A stretch of DNA of 64,000 nucleotides from Methanocalculus alkaliphilus (GTDB lineage Archaea; Halobacteriota; Methanomicrobia; Methanomicrobiales; Methanocorpusculaceae): contig NZ_JALJYG010000007.1 in assembly GCF_024170505.1 (NCBI RefSeq), positions 37,264 to 101,263 of the forward strand. Reading direction: 5' to 3'. The notes below the pieces were generated by a model that was given only the letters and a program-made list of their open reading frames with translations, was not told the origin of the DNA and did not search any database. The first letter of the stretch is position 1, and each line of letters opens with the position of its first letter. Shown here one piece after another: positions 17,062 to 26,982 of the stretch. The position numbers and the translations under genes were made by a program.

Positions 17062-17371
17062 GTGATATTACAATAAATTTATAAATAGTAATTCCAAAGC
17101 ATATCATTGAACCCCACGTTATGATTCAAATTTCAGAATTAGACATCACAAGTATATCCGACTCATTCACGAGGCACTATCCTACGTTGCAATCGAACCT
17201 CTAATGCCCAGGGTGGATCGTGCCCTGAGGTGAGGCCTGGTTGAATTATGGAACACCAAAAAACAGCTCGAAATCTCAGGGCTATGGGGTGATCTCCAAA
17301 TCCTTATGTGTAAAAAACACGGATGATATAATTCAATCATTATCTAATTTACGTAAAGGAGTTTTTTTCCA
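17062..17371. other. AT-rich intergenic stretch with promoter-like element
   Basis: No gene is evident. Positions 17072-17088 read CAATAAATTTATAAATAG-like, a good archaeal TATA element on either strand. The base composition changes here from GC-rich backbone to AT-rich sequence, which marks the left edge of the accessory region. A run AAAGGAG at about 17355-17361 could be the ribosome-binding site of the following methyltransferase gene. Confidence 0.5.
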
Positions 17372-18118
17372 TTGGACATACCACGTATCTTTACTATTTC
17401 TGAAAGCGCTCACCGCATCCATAACCCGTTCACACCGGAAAACCTCGCCACTCTCGGAGCAGCGTTGCGCCTGGAATCGGGGGTTCGCCTGCTCGATCTC
17501 GGCAGTGGTTCGGGCGAGATGCTCTGCACCTGGGCACGCGATTTTGGAATCACCGGCGTAGGCATCGATATGAGCCAGTTGTTCACCGGTCAGGCGAAAC
17601 TTCGTGCTGAAGAACTCGGAGTCACTGATCGTGTCGAGTTCATCCACGGCGACGCTGCCGGCTATGTCGCCGACGAAAAGGTCGATGTGGCAGCCTGTCT
17701 CGGCGCCACGTGGATTGGCGGGGGATTCGCCGGAACCATCGATCTTCTGGCAAAGAGCCTCAACCCCAACGGGATCATCCTCATCGGCGAGCCCTACTGG
17801 AGGCAGCTGCCGCCAACAGAGGACGTTGCCAGAGAGTGCGAAGCCGAATCCATCTCCGATTTCCTCCTGCTCCCAGACCTTCTCGCGTCTTTCGACAAGC
17901 TCGGATACGATGTTGTAGAAATGGTTCTGGCGAACCAGGATGGCTGGGACAGGTATGAGGCGGCCAAGTGGCTCACCATGCGCCGATGGCTCGAAGCGAA
18001 TCCCGACGACGACTTCGCAGAGGCGGTCAGGGGCAGGCTGACCTCGGAACCAAGACGCTACGCCGCCTACACGAGAGAATACCTTGGATGGGGGGTGTTT
18101 GCGCTGATGGCGAGGTGA
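17372..18118 (+). CDS. SAM-dependent methyltransferase (class I)
   Basis: 248 residues from a TTG start. The SAM-binding core reads LLDLGSGSGEMLCTWA (motif I), GVGIDMSQLF (motif II) and VDVAACLGATWIGGGFAG (motif III/IV), followed by ILIGEPYWRQLPP. This matches the small-molecule methyltransferases of the Methyltransf_25 group. The substrate is unknown. The neighbouring sequence differs in composition from the backbone genes, and the codon use (TTC/GCC with CAC/CGC rather than ATC/GGG-rich) is unlike its left neighbours, which hints at acquisition. Confidence 0.85.
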   Translation: MDIPRIFTISESAHRIHNPFTPENLATLGAALRLESGVRLLDLGSGSGEMLCTWARDFGITGVGIDMSQLFTGQAKLRAEELGVTDRVEFIHGDAAGYVADEKVDVAACLGATWIGGGFAGTIDLLAKSLNPNGIILIGEPYWRQLPPTEDVARECEAESISDFLLLPDLLASFDKLGYDVVEMVLANQDGWDRYEAAKWLTMRRWLEANPDDDFAEAVRGRLTSEPRRYAAYTREYLGWGVFALMAR

Positions 18119-18218
18119 GGGGGGAGAGGGCAGGGGAGGTTGTTTGATCTGATTTGGTAGGAGGGGGAGTGGGATGGCGGGATCGAATCCGGCCTCTCAT
18201 TATTTTTATTGCCAGTAG

Positions 18219-18587
18219 CTATTTCGCCAGAAGATCAAGGGTCGCCTTGTGCTTCTTCATGAGCATCTGCATATCTTGCCTCTCCTCGTCCTTCTCTTCT
18301 GCAATGATACGCCTGATCAGTGCATTGTTCACGATCTCGAGCCCCCGGATTATCGGCGATGATGAATTGATCGAATACCGGGGAATCTTCCGATTATTGA
18401 CATTGAGGATTCCCCATGCAACAAACTTCTTCACCACCCTGCCAACCGTCACCCGGCTGACACCAACTTCTTCCGAGAGTTCGGTGATATTGAATTCCAT
18501 CCCCTCAAGCGGTAACAGGAATTCGAGAAGTCGTAATTCGCAGGTATTTCCAAGGATTCCTTCAAAGGGACGGGGCATATGCATCAC
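18219..18587 (-). CDS. Winged-helix transcriptional regulator
   Basis: About 120 residues. The centre reads ITELSEEVGVSRVTVGRVVKKFV, a typical helix-turn-helix, preceded by ELRLLEFLLPLEG and followed by a wing (NVNNRKIPRYSI). The C-terminal half is a helix rich in charged residues (RIIAEEKDEERQDMQMLMKKH), likely for dimerisation. Several starts are possible (GTG 18587, ATG 18584, ATG 18578). It faces the type I restriction operon across about 340 bp of AT-rich DNA and could regulate it, but that is only positional. Confidence 0.8.
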   Translation of the reverse strand: MMHMPRPFEGILGNTCELRLLEFLLPLEGMEFNITELSEEVGVSRVTVGRVVKKFVAWGILNVNNRKIPRYSINSSSPIIRGLEIVNNALIRRIIAEEKDEERQDMQMLMKKHKATLDLLAK

Positions 18588-18926
18588 GTTTTCTGAATTA
18601 TTGCTCCGGATTTATTTCACTGGAGAGGTGTGATAATGTATTTTATCATATGTGATAAAAATATTTATCATGTAATATTTGCAATAATGGGTTCTACTCG
18701 TTTGAGCTGATTATTGATTTCATTCAGAACAGCAAAGAGCCTCTTTTATAGTGAGATAGATTCTATTCTATTGAGAGTGGGCAATCAGGAATGATCAAAT
18801 AACAAAGTATTCTCTAATGGTTGGTTAGAATGTAATTTATAACCTCCAGAAATTCAACACACCGGCATATGTTGTAATTTCGATTTGATCAAATATAATT
18901 ATTCTAAAAAATGAGGCAGACCCAAA
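18588..18926. promoter_or_regulatory. AT-rich promoter region of the hsd operon
   Basis: Holds palindromic ATAATGTATTTTATCATATGTGATAAA-like sequence with TTATCA/TGATAA repeats at 18631-18671, the first copy of a 114-bp repeat (18731-18844), and a TATA-like AAATATAATTATT at about 18890-18902, placed 25-35 bp before the hsdM ATG. GAGG at 18911-18914 may serve as its ribosome-binding site. The TGATAA-type repeats just upstream of the divergent HTH gene could be its own operator. Confidence 0.5.
18731..18844. repeat. Long direct repeat, left copy
   Basis: From AGCAAAGAGCCTC to ATTTATAACC this segment recurs at 33962-34076 in the same orientation, with about 8 mismatches and one 1-bp gap in 115 positions. 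It is noncoding in both places. Left copy lies 83 bp before hsdM; right copy 17 bp before a membrane-protein gene. It brackets the whole restriction/defence segment. Confidence 0.85.
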
Positions 18927-20480
18927 ATGGCTACGATTAACGGAAAATCACTGGAGAACTGGATATGGGATGCAGCATGTAGTATTCGCGGTGCTGCCGA
19001 CGCACCAAAATACAAGGATTTCATCCTTCCTTTGATCTTTGCAAAAAGACTATGCGATGTTTATGATGACGAGATTAACCGTATTGCCGGGAAGGTTGGC
19101 TCCCGGAAAAAGGCATTCGCTATTGCGGAAAAGGACCATAATCTTGTCCGGTTCTATCTACCGTTTACTCCTGAAGATCCTGATGAGCCGGTCTGGTCAA
19201 TTATCCGGAATGTAACAACCGGAATCGGGGAAGAAGTAACCACCCGACTACGTGAGATTGCAACACACAATCCTTCGCTTAACGGTATAATTAACAGGGT
19301 AGATTTTAATGCGACAACTCATGGAGTCAGAGATATCGAAGATGACCGCCTTTCAAATCTCATTGAGAAAATAACTGAAAAGCGTCTTGGTCTCAAAGAT
19401 GTTGAGCCGGATATAATCGGCCGGAGTTATGAATATCTCATCCGTAAATTTGCTGAAGGTGGAGGTCAGTCAGCCGGTGAGTTCTATACTCCACGTGAGG
19501 TAGGGCAGATTATGGCCCGCATCATGGACGCTGAACCGGGGATGGAAATCTATGATCCCTGCTGCGGCTCAGCGGGTCTTCTCATCAAGTGTGAGCTTGC
19601 AATGGAGGAGAAGATGGCTCTTCGCTCAACGGAGAAATATGCCCCTCTGAAGCTTTATGGGCAGGAGTATACTCCAGGCACATGGGCGATGGCGAACATG
19701 AACATGATCATTCATGATATGGAAGGGGAGATCGCAATAGGCGATACCTTCAAAAAACCGAAGTTCCGGACGAATGGTAAGCTGCGCACATTTGACAGAG
19801 TAGTTACAAATCCGATGTGGAATCAGGACTGGTTCACCGAGAATGATTATGATGCTGATGAGTTTGGCCGGTTCCCGACAGGGGTAGGGTTTCCTGGTAA
19901 ACAATCAGCGGACTGGGGCTGGGCTCAGCATGTACTTGCCTCACTGAAAACAAATGGCAAGGCTGCTATTATCCTTGACACGGGAGCGGCATCCCGTGGG
20001 AGCGGGAGCGCCAACAGGAATAAGGAAAAGACTGTCAGGTCGTGGTTTGTGGAAAATGACCTGATTGAGGGAGTTATATATTTACCAGAAAACCTCTTTT
20101 ACAATACCTCGGCACCTGGCATCATTCTTATCCTGAACAGACAGAAAACCATCGATAAAAAGGATAAATTATTCCTGATAAACGCAAGTGAAGTATTTGC
20201 GAAGGGTGATCCGAAGAACTACATCACTGATGACGGAATCGAAAGAATTGTTGCCACCTTCCTTAACTGGACTGAAGAGGATAAATTCAGCCGCATTGTG
20301 GAGAAGACCGAGATTGTAAAGAACGACTACAATATCTCTCCATCCCGCTATATCCACACCGCTGATGCTGAAATTTATAGGCCCATCGGAGAGATTTTAG
20401 CAGAGCTCGATGTCCTCGAAGCCGAGGTCGCCGAGACGAACCAAGCACTCCGGGCTGTGCTGAAAAGGTTGGGGGTTTGA
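18927..20480 (+). CDS. hsdM: Type I restriction-modification methyltransferase subunit HsdM
   Basis: 517 residues. The N-terminal HsdM_N helical domain (ENWIWDAACSIRGAADAPKYKD) is followed by the N6-adenine methylase core: DPCCGSAGLLIK (SAM motif I, about residue 210) and NPMW (catalytic motif IV, about 293; most enzymes have NPPF/Y, this subgroup has NPMW). With HsdS it methylates adenine in a bipartite target, protecting host DNA; with HsdR it forms the restriction complex. The stop overlaps the hsdS start by 4 bp. Confidence 0.97.
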   Translation: MATINGKSLENWIWDAACSIRGAADAPKYKDFILPLIFAKRLCDVYDDEINRIAGKVGSRKKAFAIAEKDHNLVRFYLPFTPEDPDEPVWSIIRNVTTGIGEEVTTRLREIATHNPSLNGIINRVDFNATTHGVRDIEDDRLSNLIEKITEKRLGLKDVEPDIIGRSYEYLIRKFAEGGGQSAGEFYTPREVGQIMARIMDAEPGMEIYDPCCGSAGLLIKCELAMEEKMALRSTEKYAPLKLYGQEYTPGTWAMANMNMIIHDMEGEIAIGDTFKKPKFRTNGKLRTFDRVVTNPMWNQDWFTENDYDADEFGRFPTGVGFPGKQSADWGWAQHVLASLKTNGKAAIILDTGAASRGSGSANRNKEKTVRSWFVENDLIEGVIYLPENLFYNTSAPGIILILNRQKTIDKKDKLFLINASEVFAKGDPKNYITDDGIERIVATFLNWTEEDKFSRIVEKTEIVKNDYNISPSRYIHTADAEIYRPIGEILAELDVLEAEVAETNQALRAVLKRLGV

Positions 20481-21694
20481 AGGTGGGAGAATGGACAAAA
20501 AAAACTCTTGGCGAGGTTGTCAGATTTAACTATGGCAAGAGTCTCCCAGCCAAAAAAAGAATTTTTGGCGATGTACCAGTATATGGTTCAAATGGTATTG
20601 TTGGATATCATAAAACTGCAATTGTGAATGGACCTGGAATTATTGTTGGTCGAAAAGGAAGTGTGGGAGCTGTTCATATTTCACGTCAGCCGTTTTGCCC
20701 CATCGACACAACGTATTTTATAATTAGGCAGGGTTTGGACCATGACTTAAATTTTCTATATTATTTGCTTTTATCCTTGGATCTTTCTCGTCTAGTAAGT
20801 GATCTTGTTCCCGGTTTAAACCGCGACTTAGCTTATTTACAAGAAATTTATATTCCTATTGAAAAATCTGAACAACGCCGCATCGCCGCCATCCTTTCAG
20901 CGGTGCAGCGGGCGATCGAGCAGCAGGAGGAACTCATCGCCCGCACGACCGAACTGAAGAAGGCCCTGATGTACAAGCTGTTTACCGAGGGCACCCGTGG
21001 TGAACCGCAGAAGGATACGGAGATCGGGATAGTTCCGGAAAGTTGGGAGATATTCCGCTTGGATGATATAGCAGACTCTTTTACCTATGGTACTTCGGTT
21101 AAATGTGATTATAATATTTCAGGAGTCCCTGTACTAAGAATTCCAAATGTTGTAGGGGGACAAATAGACCTAATTGATATAAAATATGGACTTCTAAATT
21201 CTGCAGAAATAGAGAATTTAAAACTAAAATATGGAGATCTTCTTTTTGTAAGGACAAATGGTGTTAAAGAAAACGCTGGCAGATGTTCAATGTATAGAAA
21301 TGAGATATTAAATGGTTGTTATTTTGCTTCTTATTTGATACGTGTCCGTTTTCAAACTGATAAAATACTACCAGAGTTCGTTAATGAATATACCAGAACA
21401 GAAACAGGTTCAAGTTTTCTTTCTGGCAAAGCATCCAGAACGGCTGATGGAAAGTTCAATATTAACACAGGAACATTGAAAGGTGTTATCATTCCTGTTC
21501 CATCATTAGATGAACAAAGGGAAATCGTGGAAGAAATAGGATTAATTGATGAAAAATCTGTTAATCACAAATCTCATCTTCAGCTTCTTAAAGATCTCTT
21601 CAAAACACTCCTTCACCAGCTCATGACGGCGGAGATCCGAGTGGATAACGTGGACCTCTCAAAATTAAGGGATATTGGTATTGATGTTGAATGA
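20477..21694 (+). CDS. hsdS: Type I restriction specificity subunit HsdS
   Basis: 405 residues with two target-recognition domains (about 1-130 and 185-370) separated by a conserved helical spacer, KSEQRRIAAILSAVQRAIEQQ...ELKKALMYKLFTEG, a hallmark of HsdS. A partial repeat of the spacer follows TRD2 (QREIVEEIGLIDEK...LKDLFKTLLHQL). The start is TTG at 20477 overlapping the hsdM stop; a GTG two codons on is equally possible. The AT-rich TRDs contrast with the GC-richer spacer, the usual sign of domain exchange. The recognised DNA sequence cannot be read from the protein. Confidence 0.95.
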   Translation: MKVGEWTKKTLGEVVRFNYGKSLPAKKRIFGDVPVYGSNGIVGYHKTAIVNGPGIIVGRKGSVGAVHISRQPFCPIDTTYFIIRQGLDHDLNFLYYLLLSLDLSRLVSDLVPGLNRDLAYLQEIYIPIEKSEQRRIAAILSAVQRAIEQQEELIARTTELKKALMYKLFTEGTRGEPQKDTEIGIVPESWEIFRLDDIADSFTYGTSVKCDYNISGVPVLRIPNVVGGQIDLIDIKYGLLNSAEIENLKLKYGDLLFVRTNGVKENAGRCSMYRNEILNGCYFASYLIRVRFQTDKILPEFVNEYTRTETGSSFLSGKASRTADGKFNINTGTLKGVIIPVPSLDEQREIVEEIGLIDEKSVNHKSHLQLLKDLFKTLLHQLMTAEIRVDNVDLSKLRDIGIDVE

Positions 21695-21739
21695 TTAATT
21701 GTGGAGCAGTTAATAAAAGTTGATACTGGGAGAGAAGAT

Positions 21740-23530
21740 ATGCAGGCACAAAACAGGAAACTTGAAGATTGGTATTGGAAGATTAAACGGAGTGAAATAA
21801 AATTACCACGTTTTCAGCGATTTGAAGCATGGGACAAGCACCGGATCAGTAGCCTACTGGAGGTGGTTGTCCGAAATCTTCCTCTTGGAATTACACTTGT
21901 CCTTGAAGTTGGAGATAATGAGAAATTCATCTCACGTTATCTGGAGACATCTCCTGAACATAAAGGCCGCGTCTATGAGCATCTATTGGATGGACAACAA
22001 CGGCTTACCGCCCTTTGGCGGGCTTTGCATAACAACTATGAAAACGAGACTTACTTCATCTATCTTGAGGAGTTCGATAATTACGAAGCTGATGATGATC
22101 GTGAAGATCTCAGTGCATTTTGTAAAACCCGTTATTATCGAAAGAATGGATTGCGTTATCCACTCTGGTGTGATAACCCAGCGGAATGCCTTGAGCGAGG
22201 AATGATCCCGACTCACCTTCTACAACCAGGAGATATCCACCAGGATATTAATGCGTGGGTAGATGAAGCCACCAAATCAAAAAAACCTGAAGATAAAGAT
22301 GAACTTGAAAAATTTTATGAAACCAAAGGCAGAATTCGGAGCCGAATTCAGGATATGCGGAGCATAATTGCCAATTATAACCTCCCTTATTTATCACTCC
22401 CATCCCATACGGATAAAACCGTCGCTCTCAATGTCTTCATCAACATGAATACAAACAGCAAACCTCTTTCACAATATGACATCATAGTTGCGGAGGTTGA
22501 AAGTATCATGGAACAGTCTCTTCACGACCTTGAGGAAGGACTTGACATGCAATATCCCAAAATTTCCCGATATTCACCTCTCTCTGATCAGATCCTTACA
22601 ACATCCGCACTTATCCAAGGCCAACTGCCTAATCAAAGAGGAGCCTGGGATATGGATAAGATCCAGATGGTTAAAAACTGGGAAATCATGGCTCGTGGCT
22701 TAAACAGGATGGTAAACTTCCTAAATCGTGAGGGGATTTATGACAGAGAGCGCCTTCCAACGAATGCAGTACTCGCTGTAATTGCAGCCCTATATACATT
22801 TATTCCAGAATCAGGAGATAAAATGGGTAAAGACGAACTACTCCTGAAAAAATATTTATGGCATTCATTTTTCACTGATCGCTATGAGAATTCGGCTGCA
22901 ACCCATGCATTCGCTGATTTCAAAGGATTAAAAGCAGTTATTTGCGAGGATAAAAAACAGGATGGATCATTATATGAAATTCGTGACATCCCAATCTTTT
23001 CGGACCATAAGATTGCTGAAATAGATGAGTTAATTAGCTCTGAATGGCCAAAAAGGGTCACAATTCGTGGCCGTGCCATTCTCGCAGTCGCTTGTCGACT
23101 TGGAGCTTTTGATTTTGCAACAGGAGAGACGATAAACGAGAGCAATATTGAAAATCGCCATTATCATCACATATATCCCGACGCATTGTTAAAAGAAGCG
23201 GGAATTAATGGATCAATAGCTCTAAACTGTGCACTCATCACAGACAAAACTAATATAACAATCGGGCGAAAAGACCCTCTAAAGTATCTCAAGGACAGGT
23301 ACGAATGGACATCCGAAGAAATCGTCAGCGAAAGGCTTCAGTCTCACCTTATTCCGATACAGCAACTGGCAAACGGTGGTTATGAAGGTCTTTCGGACAC
23401 CGACAAGAACCAAAAACTCGCCGCTGACTTTGACGCATTCATCCGGAAAAGGGCAGAATATATACATAAGGCTGCTAAAAACCTTGCAGAAGGACGCCAG
23501 TTAAGTCTCAGAGAAAAATACGGAGAGTAA
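21740..23530 (+). CDS. GmrSD-like DUF262/DUF1524 protein inserted in the type I operon
   Basis: 596 residues from the ATG at 21740, which has a good GGGAGAGA ribosome-binding site; a GTG at 21701 would add 13 residues. The N-terminal DUF262 (ParB/Srx-like) domain has LPRFQRFEAW and the LLDGQQRLTALWRAL motif expected to bind and split NTP. The C-terminal DUF1524 has an HNH-type nuclease signature: HYHHIYPDALL, then NCALITDKTNITIG and K/DP. This is the layout of fused GmrSD type IV restriction enzymes, which cut modified phage DNA. It lies between hsdS and hsdR, 45 bp and 3 bp from its neighbours, so it is expressed with them. Confidence 0.88.
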   Translation: MQAQNRKLEDWYWKIKRSEIKLPRFQRFEAWDKHRISSLLEVVVRNLPLGITLVLEVGDNEKFISRYLETSPEHKGRVYEHLLDGQQRLTALWRALHNNYENETYFIYLEEFDNYEADDDREDLSAFCKTRYYRKNGLRYPLWCDNPAECLERGMIPTHLLQPGDIHQDINAWVDEATKSKKPEDKDELEKFYETKGRIRSRIQDMRSIIANYNLPYLSLPSHTDKTVALNVFINMNTNSKPLSQYDIIVAEVESIMEQSLHDLEEGLDMQYPKISRYSPLSDQILTTSALIQGQLPNQRGAWDMDKIQMVKNWEIMARGLNRMVNFLNREGIYDRERLPTNAVLAVIAALYTFIPESGDKMGKDELLLKKYLWHSFFTDRYENSAATHAFADFKGLKAVICEDKKQDGSLYEIRDIPIFSDHKIAEIDELISSEWPKRVTIRGRAILAVACRLGAFDFATGETINESNIENRHYHHIYPDALLKEAGINGSIALNCALITDKTNITIGRKDPLKYLKDRYEWTSEEIVSERLQSHLIPIQQLANGGYEGLSDTDKNQKLAADFDAFIRKRAEYIHKAAKNLAEGRQLSLREKYGE

Positions 23531-23533
23531 ATC

Positions 23534-26500
23534 ATGCCGAAACCCGGAGAGCACAAAACAGTCCAAGCCCGCATACTCGCTTATGCTGAGGAGATCGGCT
23601 GGACATTTGTGTCACGTGCCGAGGCCGAACGCCGCCGTCATTTCAACCAAAGTGCCCCAAGCCCCTCCGCTGCAGCTCATGTTGCTTCTTTGTACTTTGA
23701 GGATCTCCTGTATGAAAAGGTCAGGGAGTTCAATCAGGAGTATCGTGCAATAACTGGGTGGCAGGTGGGTGATATCCATACCTTTCCTGATAATCCAGCC
23801 ACCACTCTGCCTTCGGTCATGGAAGTCCGTGAGACAACACCTGCATACCATGCAACACCGGGTGCATTAATCAGTGAACTTCAACGCCTCCAAAATAATA
23901 TCTACGGCAACAGGGACATGCACCGCTACCTTTGTAATGAAGCAACCTACTACTCCGCTGAAGAAAAAAGGGAGCTAAACCTTAATCTGATAGATTACGA
24001 TAATCCGGAAGCAAACGTCTACGAAGTAACCGAAGAATATACCATCAGTAATGGTCGATACAGCATCAGGGAAGATGTCGTCTTTCTGATAAACGGCATA
24101 CCCGTACTTGTAATCGAATGTAAAAATGCAAACAAGGATGAAGCAATCGCCCTCGGAATTGACCAGATACGAAGGTACCATGCCGAAACACCGGAGATCT
24201 TTGTCCCTGAGATGATATATTCCGTAACAGAAGCCATTGGATTTTCATACGGAGCTACATGGAATACTATACGTAGAAACATATTCAACTGGAAAGATGA
24301 AGAGATCGGAAATCTTGAGGCGAAGATTAAAACCTTCTGCAGCATCCCTCACATCCTTGCCCTAATTAAGCAGTACATTCTTTTTGCTGAAAAAGACGAA
24401 GAACTCCAGAAATTTATTCTCCGCCAGCACCAGACATCTGCTGTTGAAAAAGTAGTTGAACGTTGTCTTGAACCAACCAAACAACGAGGTCTTGTATGGC
24501 ACACTCAAGGAAGTGGCAAGACCTTCACAATGATTAAAGCCGCAGATCTCCTATTCCGTGCCGCAGATGCCAACAAACCAACAATAATCCTCATGATTGA
24601 CAGGAATGAGCTTGAGGATCATATACTTAGAAACCTTGCTATGCTCGGTCTTCAGAATGTTGAACATGCCAATAAAATCAACAGGCTTATTGAACTTCTA
24701 AGAAACGACTATCGTGGTATCATCGTCACCATGATCCACAAATTCAACGATATGCCTGCAAACATCTGCGAGCGTTCAAATGTATATGTTTTAATCGACG
24801 AAGCCCATCGGACAACGGGGGGCGATCTTGGTACATACCTCTTTGCTGGACTTCCAAATGCAACCATGATCGGTTTTACCGGAACACCTATTGATAAAAC
24901 TGCTCATGGTAAAGGAACTTTCAAGACATTCGGTTTAAATGATCCAAAGGGCTATCTTGATAAATATTCTATTAGCGACAGTATAATTGATAAGACAACC
25001 CTGCCCCTCTTCTACAATCTAGCGCCAAATGAACTACTTGCCAATCCCGAATTGATGGAAAAAGAATTCTGGTCATTAGCAGAAACTGAAGGGGTAAGTG
25101 ATATCTCTGAACTTAATCGAATTCTTGAAAGAGCTGTAAACCTTAAAAATTTCCTGAAAGCTGATGAAAGGGTTGATAAAGTAGCAAAATACGTTGCTGA
25201 CCATTTCGTCAGGAATGTTGAGCCACTTGGATACAAAGCTTTTCTCGTTGGAGTTGACCGTCCAGCATGTGCCAAATATAAATTAGCACTTGATAAATAT
25301 CTCCCTGCTGAGTATTCTGCAGTAGTCTATACCGGCAATAACAACGATACAAAAGAGCTCAAGGCATACCATTTGGATAAAAAGGCAGAGAAACAAATAC
25401 GTAAAAATTTTCCCAAATTTGGAATACAACCAAAGATACTCATAGTCACTGAAAAGCTACTTACCGGGTATGACGCCCCAATCCTTTATGCCATGTATCT
25501 CGACAAACCTATGCGGGATCACACTCTTCTTCAGGCTATCGCGAGGGTGAACAGACCATATGAAAATGAAGCCGAGGAAATGGTCAAACCACATGGTTTT
25601 GTACTTGACTTTGTTGGAATTTTTGACAAACTTGAAAAGGCACTTGCATTTGATAGCGATGAAGTAAATGCAATTGTCAAAGACATCGCCCTCTTAAAAG
25701 GACTATTTAAACTGAAAATGGAGAAAAAGGTACCACAATATCTTGCACTAATCCACCATAACTTTACAGATAAAGACGTAGATGGACTCATAGAACATTT
25801 TCGTGACAAGGATCGGCGAAAGGAATTTTTCCGCGAATATAAAGAAATTGAAATGCTCTATGAGATTATCTCACCTGATGCTTTCTTACGACCTTATCTT
25901 GAGGATTATGCAACACTTTCAGCTATTTACAGTGTGGTCAGAAAAGCATACGCAAAGAAGATCATGATTGATCGGGCCTTCCAAAGAAAAACAAACGAAC
26001 TAGTTCAGCAATATGTGGATATTGGTTATATTGAGCCGATTCAGGAATTTATCGAAATTAACGCTGAAACAATTGAACTAATAAAAAATAATGATAATGG
26101 AGATAGTACTCGGATAATTAACCTCATTAAAAGCATTCAGACAATCGCTAAGGATGAAAGTGACGATCCATTTCTTATCGCAATGTCAGAAAGGGCCAGG
26201 ATGGTTCAGGAGCGTTATGAAGACCGGCAGACAAGTACAGCGGAAGCACTGTCTGAACTCTTCGATGAAATAAATAAAAATGAAGAGCGAAAGAAAGAAC
26301 AGTCTGAGAAAGGTTTTGACGGACTTACGTTCTTTGTTTACCGGGCTCTTCTGGATGCCGGAGTTGAAGATGCAGAAGAAGCCAGTATTCAGATAAAACA
26401 GGCATTTATAGAGTATCCAAACTGGAGAACAAGCGAGTCAGAACTCAGAGAGGTCCGTAATAATGTGACCTTTGCAATTTACGCAAAAATAGATAATCTT

Positions 26501-26569
26501 GATGAAGTGGCAGCAATTGTTGATGAACTATTCAGTCTTCTAACGAAGGCATATGAGATTGATAAATGA
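23534..26569 (+). CDS. hsdR: Type I restriction endonuclease/translocase subunit HsdR
   Basis: 1011 residues. The N-terminal HSDR_N nuclease domain shows the PD-(D/E)XK core as REDVVFLINGIPVLVIECKNANKDEA in two strands (about 177-202). The superfamily 2 motor follows: WHTQGSGKTFTM (Walker A, about 319), IDEAHRTTGG (DEAH, about 420), GFTGTPID (motif III) and QAIARVNRPYE (motif VI). A long helical C-terminal domain binds the methyltransferase core. It translocates DNA using ATP and cleaves when complexes collide. Length is normal and the frame is intact. It ends in a 4-bp overlap with the next gene. Confidence 0.97.
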   Translation: MPKPGEHKTVQARILAYAEEIGWTFVSRAEAERRRHFNQSAPSPSAAAHVASLYFEDLLYEKVREFNQEYRAITGWQVGDIHTFPDNPATTLPSVMEVRETTPAYHATPGALISELQRLQNNIYGNRDMHRYLCNEATYYSAEEKRELNLNLIDYDNPEANVYEVTEEYTISNGRYSIREDVVFLINGIPVLVIECKNANKDEAIALGIDQIRRYHAETPEIFVPEMIYSVTEAIGFSYGATWNTIRRNIFNWKDEEIGNLEAKIKTFCSIPHILALIKQYILFAEKDEELQKFILRQHQTSAVEKVVERCLEPTKQRGLVWHTQGSGKTFTMIKAADLLFRAADANKPTIILMIDRNELEDHILRNLAMLGLQNVEHANKINRLIELLRNDYRGIIVTMIHKFNDMPANICERSNVYVLIDEAHRTTGGDLGTYLFAGLPNATMIGFTGTPIDKTAHGKGTFKTFGLNDPKGYLDKYSISDSIIDKTTLPLFYNLAPNELLANPELMEKEFWSLAETEGVSDISELNRILERAVNLKNFLKADERVDKVAKYVADHFVRNVEPLGYKAFLVGVDRPACAKYKLALDKYLPAEYSAVVYTGNNNDTKELKAYHLDKKAEKQIRKNFPKFGIQPKILIVTEKLLTGYDAPILYAMYLDKPMRDHTLLQAIARVNRPYENEAEEMVKPHGFVLDFVGIFDKLEKALAFDSDEVNAIVKDIALLKGLFKLKMEKKVPQYLALIHHNFTDKDVDGLIEHFRDKDRRKEFFREYKEIEMLYEIISPDAFLRPYLEDYATLSAIYSVVRKAYAKKIMIDRAFQRKTNELVQQYVDIGYIEPIQEFIEINAETIELIKNNDNGDSTRIINLIKSIQTIAKDESDDPFLIAMSERARMVQERYEDRQTSTAEALSELFDEINKNEERKKEQSEKGFDGLTFFVYRALLDAGVEDAEEASIQIKQAFIEYPNWRTSESELREVRNNVTFAIYAKIDNLDEVAAIVDELFSLLTKAYEIDK

Positions 26570-26913
26570 AACAGAATAAAAAAGAGCAGTTCAAGGGGCG
26601 TGTAAGAGATTGGGCGGAGAAGCTTGAGATTGAGATTCACATTATCGCTATTCGTCCGATGAAGAGGAAATGGGCCTCATGCTCCACCTCAGGTATTTTA
26701 ACCTTTGACACAAATGTGCTGGATCTTAATCCTGAACTTCAGGATTATATTGTAGTGCATGAGTTACTGCATTTTAAGATACCTAATCATGGAAAACTCT
26801 GGAAATGCCTAATGCGAGCTCATCTTGGGGATTATGAGAAACAAGAAGATGAGCTTAAAGAAATATTTACGGCTTGGAAAATGGCAGCGGCCCAGGTTTC
26901 AAATGAAGCTTAA
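26566..26913 (+). CDS. YgjP-like (DUF45/M48-type) metallopeptidase
   Basis: 115 residues with IRPMKRKWASCSTSGILTF and the zinc motif VVHELLHFKIPNHGKLWKCLM: HELLH provides two His ligands and the catalytic Glu, with a further His in NHGK. This is the YgjP/SprT-related domain often encoded at the end of type I restriction operons. It overlaps hsdR by 4 bp. A regulatory role through proteolysis of a restriction subunit is a plausible inference, not shown. Confidence 0.88.
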   Translation: MKQNKKEQFKGRVRDWAEKLEIEIHIIAIRPMKRKWASCSTSGILTFDTNVLDLNPELQDYIVVHELLHFKIPNHGKLWKCLMRAHLGDYEKQEDELKEIFTAWKMAAAQVSNEA

Positions 26914-26982
26914 AAATTGATGTTAAAATTATAATTAATTTTTATAAAACTATATAAATTGCATGTAGTAAGGGTAATGCAT